Positions 56,167 through 64,000 of a DNA stretch of 64,000 bases are shown in pieces. Position 1 is the stretch's first letter. Each line of letters starts with the position of its first letter. The translations under genes were made by a program, and so were the position numbers. The notes beneath the pieces are model-generated. The model was given only the letters and a program-made list of their open reading frames with translations. It made no database searches and was not told the DNA's origin. The stretch is from Pseudanabaena yagii GIHE-NHR1 (GTDB taxonomy: Bacteria > Cyanobacteriota > Cyanobacteriia > Pseudanabaenales > Pseudanabaenaceae), in assembly GCF_012863495.1 (NCBI RefSeq), contig NZ_JAAVJL010000005.1:62001-126000 (forward strand), read 5' to 3'.

Positions 56167-57069
56167 ATGAAACTGTTAAGTCAGAGACGCAAGTATGGCA
56201 CAAGCACATTAAAATTTATATGGTTATTCATATTCAGTCTGTTTTTCACAAACATGAGATTGAATGACATTGCTCAAGCAACAAATAATGATATATTTCC
56301 TTCTCAAACCTGCCAGCAATTAGCCAGCGATCGCTATGCGGTTTTCATAGATCGACCTGTCAATCAACTACCACGATTACCAGAATTTATAGCGACTTCA
56401 GTTTCTCCATGTCGTTATTTCACGACTTCAATGACTTATTTAGGAAGTTTTGAGGATGTCAATGCATCTATATACCTTGTTAGTCAAATCCGCAAAATGG
56501 GGCTAGATGCAGTTATTCATTCTTTCTCAAGTAAAAATAGTGAGATTGCTAAAAGTTTTCGAGCAAATGCTCTACTGGTCGAAGTCAATGCAAATCCCGC
56601 CCTTGATATTCAACAAGTGAGAATGTTGACTGGGAAATCATCTTTTTGGGCAATTTTTAATAATCGCTATGTAATTCTGTCTGCCCCATTATCTAGTCAA
56701 CAGACTGCAAATATTCTTGCAAATAATTTACGTAGTCAAGGTTTTGCTGTGCAATCAATAGATGCTAATTGGATTTCAGATTCTAATCCTTTAATAAATA
56801 CTAATTCAGATTTGTCTAATCGATTAGTTGCTCGGTCTTCTACTAAAACACAAAAAGTCTATCAAGTTCTCATTCCGTTAGAACACAATAAAAATCTTAA
56901 ACAATCTAATAATATTATTAATTCTGATTCTTTTCAAAAAATCGTTGGAGGTCGATATTATCTTCAAGTTCGTTCTTATAGAGATTTAGGTAATGCTATT
57001 CGCGAAAGAGAGCGTCTTAATAAAAATTTTTCTGGAGTAGTTATTATGTTGGGTAGTGATGCAAAGTAA
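56167..57069 (+). CDS. secreted SPOR-like protein
   Basis: A 300-residue protein with a basic N-terminus and one hydrophobic segment (~15-30), likely a signal peptide or anchor. The mature part has three SPOR-like stretches: RYAVFIDRPV-CRYFTTSMTYLG, FWAIFNNRYVILSAPL with RSQGFAVQSI, and GRYYLQVRSYRDLGNAI. SPOR domains bind denuded peptidoglycan; many cyanobacteria have such paralogues. Assigned by this pattern, moderately sure. A/T-rich coding sequence; it stands alone. Confidence 0.6.
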   Translation: MKLLSQRRKYGTSTLKFIWLFIFSLFFTNMRLNDIAQATNNDIFPSQTCQQLASDRYAVFIDRPVNQLPRLPEFIATSVSPCRYFTTSMTYLGSFEDVNASIYLVSQIRKMGLDAVIHSFSSKNSEIAKSFRANALLVEVNANPALDIQQVRMLTGKSSFWAIFNNRYVILSAPLSSQQTANILANNLRSQGFAVQSIDANWISDSNPLINTNSDLSNRLVARSSTKTQKVYQVLIPLEHNKNLKQSNNIINSDSFQKIVGGRYYLQVRSYRDLGNAIRERERLNKNFSGVVIMLGSDAK

Positions 57070-57883
57070 AGGTTAATCCTTAAACTAAGTATTGTAATAA
57101 TGTACTGCAAAGAATGCAAGGTAGATTGTGTAAAGTCTAGAAACTTTATGTGAAGTCTATCCTTAAAGAGGATGATAAAACAATCTACTAATAAAAAATA
57201 ATGAAGATGCGGGTTTTTAGGATATTTAATGTTCAACAAAAAATCATTAAAAACAAAAGATTGCAAAAGTAAAGAACTTATACTATTATAGTTATTGGAA
57301 TAGGATGAGGACTGCAATATTAAATGATTCTAGTTGTCTATAAGAAAGTCTTACTAGCTTTGCTAGAAAAGTATATTTGTACTACTAAATTGCTAACAAT
57401 TTAGATGTTTATCAATGCACGTATGAGGCAGTATTATTTACTTTGTCGAGGTTCATCTGGTGGGAATTTATAAGGTCTATTTCGTTATATTTCTCAATCA
57501 AGTAGTATTTTAAAACGTCTTTATCCCTAATAGAAGTCTCTGACTCAAGAGGGAAATACTTGATGACAGAATGTTTTGAGATCCCTGATTAAGATGTTAT
57601 CTGTGAACTTTCTCAGAGACAAAACGAGATTGTTGCATCTGACTATGTGTTACTCCGCTTGTGGTTCAATCAGAGGTTTAGATCTTATAGAAAGTATCTG
57701 TAAAAAAATTAACAAAATTCTGGCTAACTACATTTGCAAAGTTTTTAAGCATTAATTGGTAATTTACTATAAATTTAGTCTAAGTGCATATACAGCAATG
57801 GGTTTAGTTAAGTTAATGTTTGAATTTACAAATACATTCTAGCAATCAATATATAGACCTTTAAATCCCTAAATATATAGCTT
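57070..57883. other. 814-bp gap with IS256 remnant
   Basis: The IS256 end fragment lies at 57126-57225. I see no gene in the rest; it is A/T-rich with many stops in all frames. Confidence 0.5.
57126..57225 (-). mobile_element. IS256-family end remnant
   Basis: TGTGTAAAGTCTAGAAAC at 57127 repeats the left terminal sequence of the IS256 element at 13355. The following bases on the minus strand read FIILFKDRLHI, equivalent to [11 protein letters not shown] at the transposase C-terminus. The remainder of the element is absent, so only the 3' end of a related copy survives. Confidence 0.7.
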
Positions 57884-58420
57884 ATGAATAATACATCTCA
57901 AAAAGATTTTTTTACTGTAGAGATAGAATACAGCAATGAAAATTTATCTATTGATATATACAACTCAATAATCAAAACAGTTAATAAATTTAATGGTTTA
58001 CGACTGCTTCTCATTTCTGGAGATTATCAATTGTCTATGGCAGAAAAAAATGTGTCCAACTCTCAACTATCTATATCATATATATTGAATTGTAAAGATC
58101 AGGTTTCTAAACTAATTTTAGCTAGTGAGTATAGATTAGCTTTTCTATCCCTTTGGCAGTTTGCTGAGAGCTTGATGGATAGACTAACAAAACAAACTCC
58201 GATACCAACAGAGAGTATATCAAGTATTTTGATGATCCATCATCTCTATCAACAGTCTATAATCTCTCTAGAACAATTTGAAATCGCAATCTACCTAAAC
58301 TCTCTTCAGAAGAGATTATCAAAGAACTGTTTTAAAGATCTAGAAATAAAAAAAGATATAGACAGACTATGGGACTTAGTCGATGATTTTATTGACCTAG
58401 AGATTCGCGCTTCTCGATAG
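57884..58420 (+). CDS. hypothetical protein
   Basis: A 178-residue, mostly helical protein that I do not recognise. The region LAFLSLWQFAESLMDRLTK followed by IMIHHLYQQSIISLEQFEIAI and a helical tail with DLVDDFIDLE suggests a helical bundle, perhaps HEPN-like, but no catalytic R-x4-H is visible. No signal peptide. A/T-rich, with a hairpin terminator right after it. Confidence 0.55.
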   Translation: MNNTSQKDFFTVEIEYSNENLSIDIYNSIIKTVNKFNGLRLLLISGDYQLSMAEKNVSNSQLSISYILNCKDQVSKLILASEYRLAFLSLWQFAESLMDRLTKQTPIPTESISSILMIHHLYQQSIISLEQFEIAIYLNSLQKRLSKNCFKDLEIKKDIDRLWDLVDDFIDLEIRASR

Positions 58421-58426
58421 AAACAT

Positions 58427-58471
58427 GTAAATCTTTAATAGATTTACATGTAATGTCTATTAAAGATTTAC
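58427..58471. terminator. 16-bp perfect stem hairpin
   Basis: 58427-58442 pairs with 58456-58471 (13-base loop). Lies 7 bases after the stop at 58420. Confidence 0.6.
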
Positions 58472-58580
58472 TAATAATTACACAAATTTTCTAAAATAAA
58501 TCATTTATTCTAGATAAAGTTGGCATAGTGATCAACGTTTATAGACATCAATTTTTTAAAGTTAACTTCATTTTCTTATT

Positions 58581-59015
58581 ATGCTTTGTCATTTTAAACA
58601 GATTCTAGCAGTCGCTATTATATCAGTAGATTTTTCTGGAACCGTATTGACTCCTAATATCATTTCTGCTCAAACTTCTATCCCCAAAACATCTGTTGTT
58701 ACACCACAAAATCAAATGCTAGAGCAAAATCCTCTTAATTTGACCAATGACCAAAAGCAACAATTTAAAGCACTGAACGAAAAAGCATTGCAACTGATTC
58801 AAGAAGTACTGACCCCAGAACAATTGGAGAAGTTTACTGCGGAACTAGAAAAAGGCGATCGCAATTCGGCTTGGAAAGCAATAAAACTTTCGAGAGAACA
58901 GAAAGTGAGCATCACTGAAATTAACAGGAGTACTAATGAGGAAAAATTTGCAATCCTGACTACTAAGCAACGTTATCATCTGAAAAAAAGAAACGCATTG
59001 TTTTTCAGTAAATAA
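58581..59015 (+). CDS. secreted Spy/CpxP-like LTXXQ-repeat protein
   Basis: A 144-residue protein with an N-terminal hydrophobic segment (~6-30) and an Ala-x-Ala-like SAQ site near residue 32, so likely exported. Two motifs LTNDQKQQF and LTPEQLEKF are of the LTxxQ type seen in periplasmic Spy/CpxP-like chaperones or stress sensors. Function beyond that not known. Confidence 0.65.
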   Translation: MLCHFKQILAVAIISVDFSGTVLTPNIISAQTSIPKTSVVTPQNQMLEQNPLNLTNDQKQQFKALNEKALQLIQEVLTPEQLEKFTAELEKGDRNSAWKAIKLSREQKVSITEINRSTNEEKFAILTTKQRYHLKKRNALFFSK

Positions 59016-59498
59016 TCTTTGCAGAAGCTACAGGAAAAAGAAAAGGATTGATAGACTTGACAAGTTAGAGACTGTAGAAAATTTGTGTTAACTTAAGCTA
59101 AAACTACTGATTTTCGTTGGATTTGCCAATTAAACCCTAAAAAACTTACAGTCTCCAGCTAAGGATCTAGTTTTCTGTTCTAATTGATTTTACATATACA
59201 TGAGAATAAGTATATCTATAGTAGATATCTTTGTAGTGATATAGCCACAATTATAATTATTTATCCTTGTATATATTTAGGAATGTCTCTAGTTGAATAT
59301 CCCCCGAAACTATGAGACAGGTCGTAAGGCATATGTATCAAGCGCTTCACAAACGATATATATGCCTTACTTTGTAATTATTCTGCCTTTCAATATCTAA
59401 CCCCTCATTCTGTTTTCAAAAGAAGGTAAAACAATCAAGAAATAGGAAATGATAGAAGATAGAAATCCTCATTATGTAGAATTAACAATTATTTGGGA
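59016..59498. other. intergenic region before IS1595
   Basis: A/T-rich, without gene. It contains a near-perfect 16-bp stem hairpin at 59324-59370. Confidence 0.5.
59324..59370. repeat. 16-bp stem hairpin (one mismatch)
   Basis: GTAAGGCATATGTATC (59324-59339) pairs with 59355-59370, loop 15 bases. Possible terminator or dispersed palindrome. Confidence 0.5.
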
Positions 59499-60541
59499 AA
59501 GGCTCAATAGGTAAATCGGGGAGGTGAAAGCAAAGAAGAAATTGCTAAAATCGTAGCAAAATCCAAAAGCAGCGAACACAATGCTGAGTGTGAATTTAAG
59601 CCATCTAATCGATGATGAAAAATGTTATGAAACAGTGCGACAGATGCGATGGACAAGAGGAATATGCTGTCCAAAATGCCAAAGCCTAGAGGTGATCAAG
59701 CGAGGGAAAGATGAAACCCAACCAGCCCGTCAAAGATACCAGTGTAAAACTTGCAACGCTAACTTTGACGATCTAACCGACACAATATTCTCAGGACACC
59801 ATCAACCACTACGGATGTGGATATTGTGTCTATACTTGATGGGATTGAATCTGTCGAATCGACAAATTGCCCAAGAACTAGACCTAGATAAGGATGTGGT
59901 GCAAGATATGACCACGCAATTGCGAGCAGGTATTGAGCAAAGCAAGCCAGAAGTAAATTTATCTGGTGCAGTCGAGTGCGATGAGGTATATGTGACAGCA
60001 GGACACAAGGGCAAACCCGAAGAAGTTAAAAAAAAGGTCGTCAAGGAAGGCGTAATCGGCTCAAGGGGATTCGGGGGCGGGGGACACTCGAAAAAGAAAA
60101 ACCACCCATCTTCGGCATGATTCAGCGCGGTGGTGAAGTGGTAATTCGGATGTTAGAAAATGTGCAACAACGGACTATTGAATCTCTGATTAAAGCAACA
60201 ATTGCTCTTGGTACTTTGGTTTACACTGACGAGTATGCTATCTATAACCCTTTACAAGACTGGGGCTATGCTCACAAAACGGTTTGTCATGGCGCGGGAG
60301 AATATGCAAGAGATGAAGATGGTGATGGCTTTTGTGAAGTTCATGTCAACACGATGGAAGGCTTTTGGTCGCTTTTGCGCTCTTGGTTACGTCCTCATCG
60401 TGGTATTTCTCAAGAAAAGTTACCTTTGTATTTGAGCTTCTTTGAGTTTGTTCATAATGCTCAAAGGAGGGGCAAAGCTTTGCTTAGTGCTTTGCTGCAA
60501 TCTTTACTTGCTTTACCTCCCCGATTTACCTATTGAGCCTT
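59499..60541. mobile_element. IS1595-family element
   Basis: Bounded by perfect 27-bp inverted repeats (59499-59525 and 60515-60541) that contain AAGGCTCAATAGGTAAATCG. The transposase stop codon lies inside the right repeat. No 8-bp duplication is recognisable at the borders. Confidence 0.9.
59581..60536 (+). CDS. IS1595-family (ISXO2-like) transposase, probable -1 frameshift product
   Basis: The first frame (to 60120) has an N-terminal zinc ribbon (CCPKCQ, CKTCNANF), a helix-turn-helix (LSNRQIAQELDLDKDVVQDM) and the first catalytic aspartate (VECDEVYV). The second, at -1, reads RNRLKGIRGRGTLEKEKPPI-FGMIQRGGEV, YTDEYAIY (Asp) and NTMEGFWSLLRSWLRPHRGI (Glu), to 60536. The frames cross at GTT AAA AAA AAG (60025-60036), a canonical A-AAA-AAG slippery heptamer in the correct phase. 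The element is therefore probably intact and translated by programmed -1 frameshifting rather than broken. Confidence 0.85.
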
Positions 60542-60649
60542 AATATTTTATCTATGATATGAATTAGTCCAATTAGAAGTAAGTATTATTTTTTATTGAC
60601 TAGCTTCTATTGTATTGCAAATTATCTAGCCATTAACTTTATATTACCT

Positions 60650-60727
60650 ACTGATGTTACGTGGAACTCAGATGATGAATCTCTTGTTGCTAGCACGACA
60701 GGGCAACCACGGGGGGATTGCCCCTAC
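60650..60727 (+). repeat. composite dispersed repeat (CTGATGTTACGTGGA + REP-like palindrome), copy A
   Basis: CTGATGTTACGTGGA (60651-60665), 35 bases, then the palindrome GGGC-N3-CACGG-N-GG-N4-GCCCC at 60701-60724. Copy B, in inverted orientation, is at 63310-63382 with spacer 26 and the same template with compensating changes. The rest of 60542-60773 contains no gene. Confidence 0.65.
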
Positions 60728-61167
60728 TCCAATAATTTAGATTTTTGTAGATACTGTCTTGAGCAACAAAAAGTCAAGAGGAAATTTGGACAAAATTAGG
60801 GTCGAAAGAACGCTGAGACTTGAGAACGCCAAAGACCTGTCGTAACAGCTTGTGCATGACAGCGCCAATGACAGACATTTTGGACTTACCCTTAGCCGTA
60901 AGGCGATCGCAGAAAGCAGCAATCGGTGAATTATAACGCCGAGCAACAATCGCAGGCATAAATAGAGCTTTACGCAAACGCGAATTACCAATTTTAGATA
61001 AACGTGGTTTGCCATGAATCGAAGAACCAGAAGAAAACTCACGGGGAGTTAAACCTGCAAAAGCGGCTAGTTGATCAGCAGTATCAAAGGCAGAAATATC
61101 ACGAATTTCTGCGAGTAATACAGTTGCAGTCAGTTCAGCAATACCAGGAATGGAAGTCAATAAATCC

Positions 61168-61186
61168 CGTTGCGATTTCAAATGAG
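61168..61186 (+). repeat. 19-bp direct repeat flanking ISAs1, left
   Basis: CGTTGCGATTTCAAATGAG, identical to 62469-62487. It is longer than the 8-10 bp usual for this family. Confidence 0.85.
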
Positions 61187-62468
61187 CAGGGTGGTTTCAT
61201 TTTCGGGAAGTGATAGTGAGAAGGGATTACAGAAAAACAGCAAAGCCAAAATAGTAAAAAATGGTCTGTTAAGAGCTAAACAAAAAGCAAAACCAGACCA
61301 TGAACTTTATAGAACAATTAAAGCAGATCCCAGACCATCGGAAAAGTAAAGGTAAGCGACATCCACTATGGCTAGTCATGTGCTTAACCTTGCTGGGAGT
61401 ATTGTGTAATTATCACGGATATCGACCCTTAGCAGATTTCTGTGAGAAACATTGGCAAACCCTACAAACAAGGCTAGAGCTAGCACCAGAGAGTCGAATC
61501 CCGTCATATTCGACCTTTCGTCGTGTCATTCAAGGAGTAGAAATTGAGCCAATAGTTAAACTATTTAACGAGTGGTGTAGAAATAGCTATACAGGCGAAT
61601 CAGGGCAATGGCTGGCGATGGACGGAAAAAGCATCAAATGTACTGTCTCCAATCAGACTGATTCTAGGCAAAACTTTACCAGTACCGTATCAGCCTTTAC
61701 CCATGAAACGGGAGAAGTAATAGCCCTTGCCGTATCCGAAAACAAACAAATTAGTGAAATCGAAGTCGTTAAACAAGTGATTACCTCTTTACAAGGGCAG
61801 AAAGCCTCTTTCACCCTAGATGCCTTACATTGCCAAAAAGATACGGTGAAATTAATTGTTGAACAGGAACAGCATTATTTGATTGCGCTCAAAAATAATC
61901 AACCGAATTTGCTCAAGATTTTGGATAACTTACATCAAACCACGGAAGCCCTTAGCTATGCTGAAGAGTTTGACAAATCTCATAGCCGTCAAGTGCGCCG
62001 TCGCGTTTGGGTTTATCCTGCGCCGACTCACCTACGTAAACAATGGTCGTCTCTACAGTCTTTGATTTATGTGGAACGCGAGGGCTGGCGTGATGACAAG
62101 CCTTTTGTCGAATCAGTTGGTTATATTTCTGACTTGTCTCTCAAGGCGGCTCAGTTTCTTGACCCGATTCGCCTACACTGGGGCATTGAAAATCGCTTAC
62201 ATTGGGTGCGCGATGTCCTTTTTCAAGAGGATACGGGGTTACGTCGTGGTGGTAATGCTCCTACTATTTGGGCAATTATTCACTGTTTTATCATGACCAC
62301 TGTTCGTCGCCTTGGCTTTCGGACGATTCCTCAGGGGCAACGGGTTCTCGCGAATCAGGTTCATCAAGTTTTTGATATTCTCTCCTGCTCTTATTCTTAC
62401 TGATTTCCTCCTTCTAAATTTTCTGCTTCTCCCTTCCTGCTTGCTTTTCCGAAAATGAAACCACCCTG
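61187..62468. mobile_element. ISAs1-family element inside the IS110 gene
   Basis: Perfect 20-bp inverted ends CAGGGTGGTTTCATTTTCGG (61187-61206 and complement at 62449-62468), 1282 bp in all. Confidence 0.93.
61300..62403 (+). CDS. ISAs1-family transposase
   Basis: A complete 367-residue DDE transposase: N-terminal IPDHRKSKGKRHPLW and YSTFRRVIQG, first Asp in WLAMDGKSIK, second Asp in FTLDALHCQKDT, and Glu in RLHWGIENRLHWVRDVLFQED. The frame is intact. Inserted opposite to the IS110 gene direction. Confidence 0.96.
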   Translation: MNFIEQLKQIPDHRKSKGKRHPLWLVMCLTLLGVLCNYHGYRPLADFCEKHWQTLQTRLELAPESRIPSYSTFRRVIQGVEIEPIVKLFNEWCRNSYTGESGQWLAMDGKSIKCTVSNQTDSRQNFTSTVSAFTHETGEVIALAVSENKQISEIEVVKQVITSLQGQKASFTLDALHCQKDTVKLIVEQEQHYLIALKNNQPNLLKILDNLHQTTEALSYAEEFDKSHSRQVRRRVWVYPAPTHLRKQWSSLQSLIYVEREGWRDDKPFVESVGYISDLSLKAAQFLDPIRLHWGIENRLHWVRDVLFQEDTGLRRGGNAPTIWAIIHCFIMTTVRRLGFRTIPQGQRVLANQVHQVFDILSCSYSY

Positions 62469-62487
62469 CGTTGCGATTTCAAATGAG
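62469..62487 (+). repeat. 19-bp direct repeat flanking ISAs1, right
   Basis: Identical to 61168-61186. Confidence 0.85.
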
Positions 62488-63099
62488 GGTGTTGATCAAA
62501 GTGCTGACGGATCAATTTCTTGGTCATCTCAATTTGCTCTTTGAGAAAATCAATGTGGGCAGTAATTGCCTCAACCAAAATTGGGTCAGCCGTAGTAAGA
62601 CGATTCTGCTCTTGTTGCTGCATAGCGGTTAAGCTATCTAAACGATGCACCAATGCTTGAAGTTGCTCAATTTCTAATGGTGGTGGTGTCCATGGTGCAG
62701 GTTTTAAAGCAGCACAAAATCTGGCAATAACTTTGGCATCAGCACGGTCTGTTTTTGTGCGACTTAATTCACTCTTGCCAAACGCTTTGGGACATGATGG
62801 ATTGACGATACTTACTTTGTATCCTCTTTCTACTAAGAATCTAGCTAAAGCATTGCCATAAGTGCTGGTGGCTTCCATGCAACTATGCAAGTTTGTCACA
62901 TTTTGAAGGTTTAGCCATTCTTGTAATTCAGCAAATCCTTCAGGATTGTTGGCAAATACTTTGCTCTTAATTTTGGCGTTACCTTGGATTAGAGCAACAT
63001 CAAATTTGGCTTTGCTGATATCTATTCCTAAAACATCACATACTTCATTGCTATTGTTCATCGTGTTTTCCTTGCTTCTTGCTAGAGTTTCGAGTACAG

Positions 63100-63300
63100 C
63101 AATTAGTGGAGTTTAACTATCCTTGTGAATGCAGGTTTACCCATCGGATGACCTCTGATACTGTCCAGTCTTTATCTATTTCCACTGTTTAAGCAGAGAC
63201 GACTCTATCTACAATACGGGCTTGGTGTCCCTAGGGGCTGTTCGAGTTTATCTCTGCTTTTGCTTTTTCGGATTTGAGTAAAGATTTTATCCTTTAACTT
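63100..63300 (-). ncRNA. candidate IS110 bridge RNA region
   Basis: IS110 elements encode a structured bridge RNA in the non-coding end, upstream of the recombinase for the IS110 branch. Here the region before the start codon (63062-63309) has no gene and contains a stem AAGCAGAGA/TCTCTGCTT (63191-63199 with 63251-63259) enclosing ~51 bases with CGACTC/GAG complementarity and smaller loops (CCCTAGGGG). That fits a target- or donor-binding loop. Exact ends are unknown. Confidence 0.45.
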
Positions 63301-63309
63301 TCCTCCTAG

Positions 63310-63382
63310 ATACAAGGGGCTGTGCCTCCGTGCCAGCCCTAGACTTAGATGATCGTAGGAATTCTATCCACGTAACATCAGT
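63310..63382 (-). repeat. composite dispersed repeat, copy B (inverted)
   Basis: TCCACGTAACATCAG (63367-63381) and palindrome GGGGC...GCCC at 63316-63339. Inverted relative to 60650-60727, so the pair brackets the IS110 region. Confidence 0.65.
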
Positions 63383-64000
63383 TACCTATTAGGGAAAACC
63401 CTTAAATTGTTACTTTTTTTAATAGCAAAAATGAATTTAAAATCTTGACTTCACTATCAAATGTGATAGATTATTGTTTAGGAATAGGAAATCATTACAA
63501 ATCAAAGAAAGATGTGTCTATAGTCAATGAATAGATGAAGTATTTTAGTCTCTTACCCACTTGACTTGCTACCTTTGCATTGACTCGTGGGAGCATTTTC
63601 TGATTTTTAAGCTTGATGGCTTAGAACTTCTTCATCCTAATACTTGTTAATTTCTCATAAAGAGAGTTGCTACCTTAGAGATAGCATTTACTCTGCTTTA
63701 ATTTCCATAATGTCTATAGAAATCCTATATGGTTTATGAATGGATGAGCGAAGTCGAAGCCACTCACAACTTATTTAGAAATACTACATGCATCAAATTG
63801 GCATTGGTCAGCTAATGAGGGATGGGTGCTTAAACTTCCATTTCAAGACGATAACAAAGGCAGAAATACGTCGATCATGTTTTAGATGACCAGTACCTAG
63901 AAATAGATACAGCGTATTGAGGCTTTGAGTAGTACAAAAATATTTTTAAAAGTGGCGCGAAGCGCCACTTTTAAAAATATTTTTGGGTTTTAAGTAAGCG
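63383..64000. other. gene-poor A/T-rich terminal region with one hairpin
   Basis: No supportable gene in 618 bases. A short open stretch near 63811-63880 reads HWSANEGWVLKLPFQDD on the plus strand and might be a gene scrap, but it is not assignable. The hairpin at 63936-63984 lies at the end. Confidence 0.4.
63936..63984. repeat. perfect 23-bp stem palindrome, GC-capped
   Basis: 63936-63958 pairs perfectly with 63962-63984, loop GAA; A/T-rich base and GTGGCGC/GCGCCAC cap. Same design as 671-721. Confidence 0.6.

Larger units (their letters stand above)
60774..63061 (-). pseudogene. IS110-family transposase split by an ISAs1 insertion
   Basis: Two halves of one IS110 DEDD transposase on the minus strand. 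63061-62469 carries the RuvC-like part (LGIDISKAKFDVAL, SCMEATSTYGN, TKTDRADAKVIARF); 61186-60774 carries the C-terminal part with the serine motif (IPGIAELTATVLLAEI, GLTPREFSSGSSIHGKPRLSKIG). Removing the ISAs1 and one 19-bp repeat joins HPHLKSQ to RDLLTSIPG in frame. Without that, the first half ends in RRVVSFSEK and a stop inside the ISAs1. Transposition is lost. Confidence 0.92.

Noticed and set aside
56976-57317. 113-residue minus-strand open frame
   Set aside because: It overlaps the SPOR-like gene end; only its centre is meaningful, as the IS256 remnant.
63780-63890. Possible gene fragment reading HWSANEGWVLKLPFQDD
   Set aside because: Too short and without start, family match or context.

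Overview
The window looks like a stretch of cyanobacterial chromosome. The HIP1 octamer GCGATCGC is very frequent, an fdxN-element-type XisI protein is present, and there are GC-capped hairpins and REP-like palindromes of the sort dispersed through filamentous cyanobacteria. A Pseudanabaena-like host is my inference from gene style only; there is no rRNA or tRNA to confirm it. The housekeeping genes mfd and recD2 argue for a chromosome. They are embedded in a large mobile and defence-rich region.

Layout. 1-2105: two metabolic genes (alpha/beta hydrolase, LLM flavin monooxygenase) separated by strong hairpins. 2340-7042: a complete Tn3-family transposon with ~48-bp ends, a helix-turn-helix/zinc-ribbon regulator, a tyrosine recombinase with an in-frame stop, and TnpA. 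7108-13322: plasmid-type genes, namely a protein with five helix-turn-helix repeats, a ParA-like operon, a MobC-like protein and a MOB-type relaxase. 13355-14646: an IS256-family element. 14744-17204: small-molecule redox genes (frameshifted flavin reductase, aldo/keto reductase, DODA-like dioxygenase). 17252-18748: an IS4/IS701-type element inserted at the stop codon of recD2 (18753-20951).

20972-36061 is a defence and toxin-antitoxin island. It holds PIN/antitoxin pairs, McrBC with an Mrr-type recognition domain, a MazEF-like pair, an orphan XisI, mfd, a 1250-residue UvrD-like helicase with an embedded nuclease-like domain and tandem repeats, and a ParDE pair. 36133-52089 is a decayed conjugation module: topA, two unknown proteins, the C-terminal part of a VirD4/TraG coupling protein, a VirB4 ATPase and two small membrane proteins. 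A type I restriction locus (hsdM-hsdS-abiC-hsdR) occupies the place where the N-terminal half of the coupling-protein gene should be, and hsdS is itself interrupted by a 779-bp IS1 element with an 8-bp target duplication.

52227-64000 is low in working genes and rich in AT and wreckage: an internally deleted IS630/Tc1-like element, a frameshifted SDR gene, a frameshifted IS1 element, a receiver-domain remnant, three small secreted or unknown proteins, an IS256 end fragment, an IS1595 element expressed through a probable -1 frameshift, and an IS110 element (with a possible bridge RNA) split by an ISAs1 element.

The items most worth follow-up are the repeat-bearing helicase-nuclease, the five-HTH-repeat protein next to paired ~90-bp repeats, the Abi-C/HEPN-like gene inside the hsd operon, the replacement of the catalytic lysine codon by TAA in the Tn3 recombinase, and the IS110 bridge-RNA candidate.
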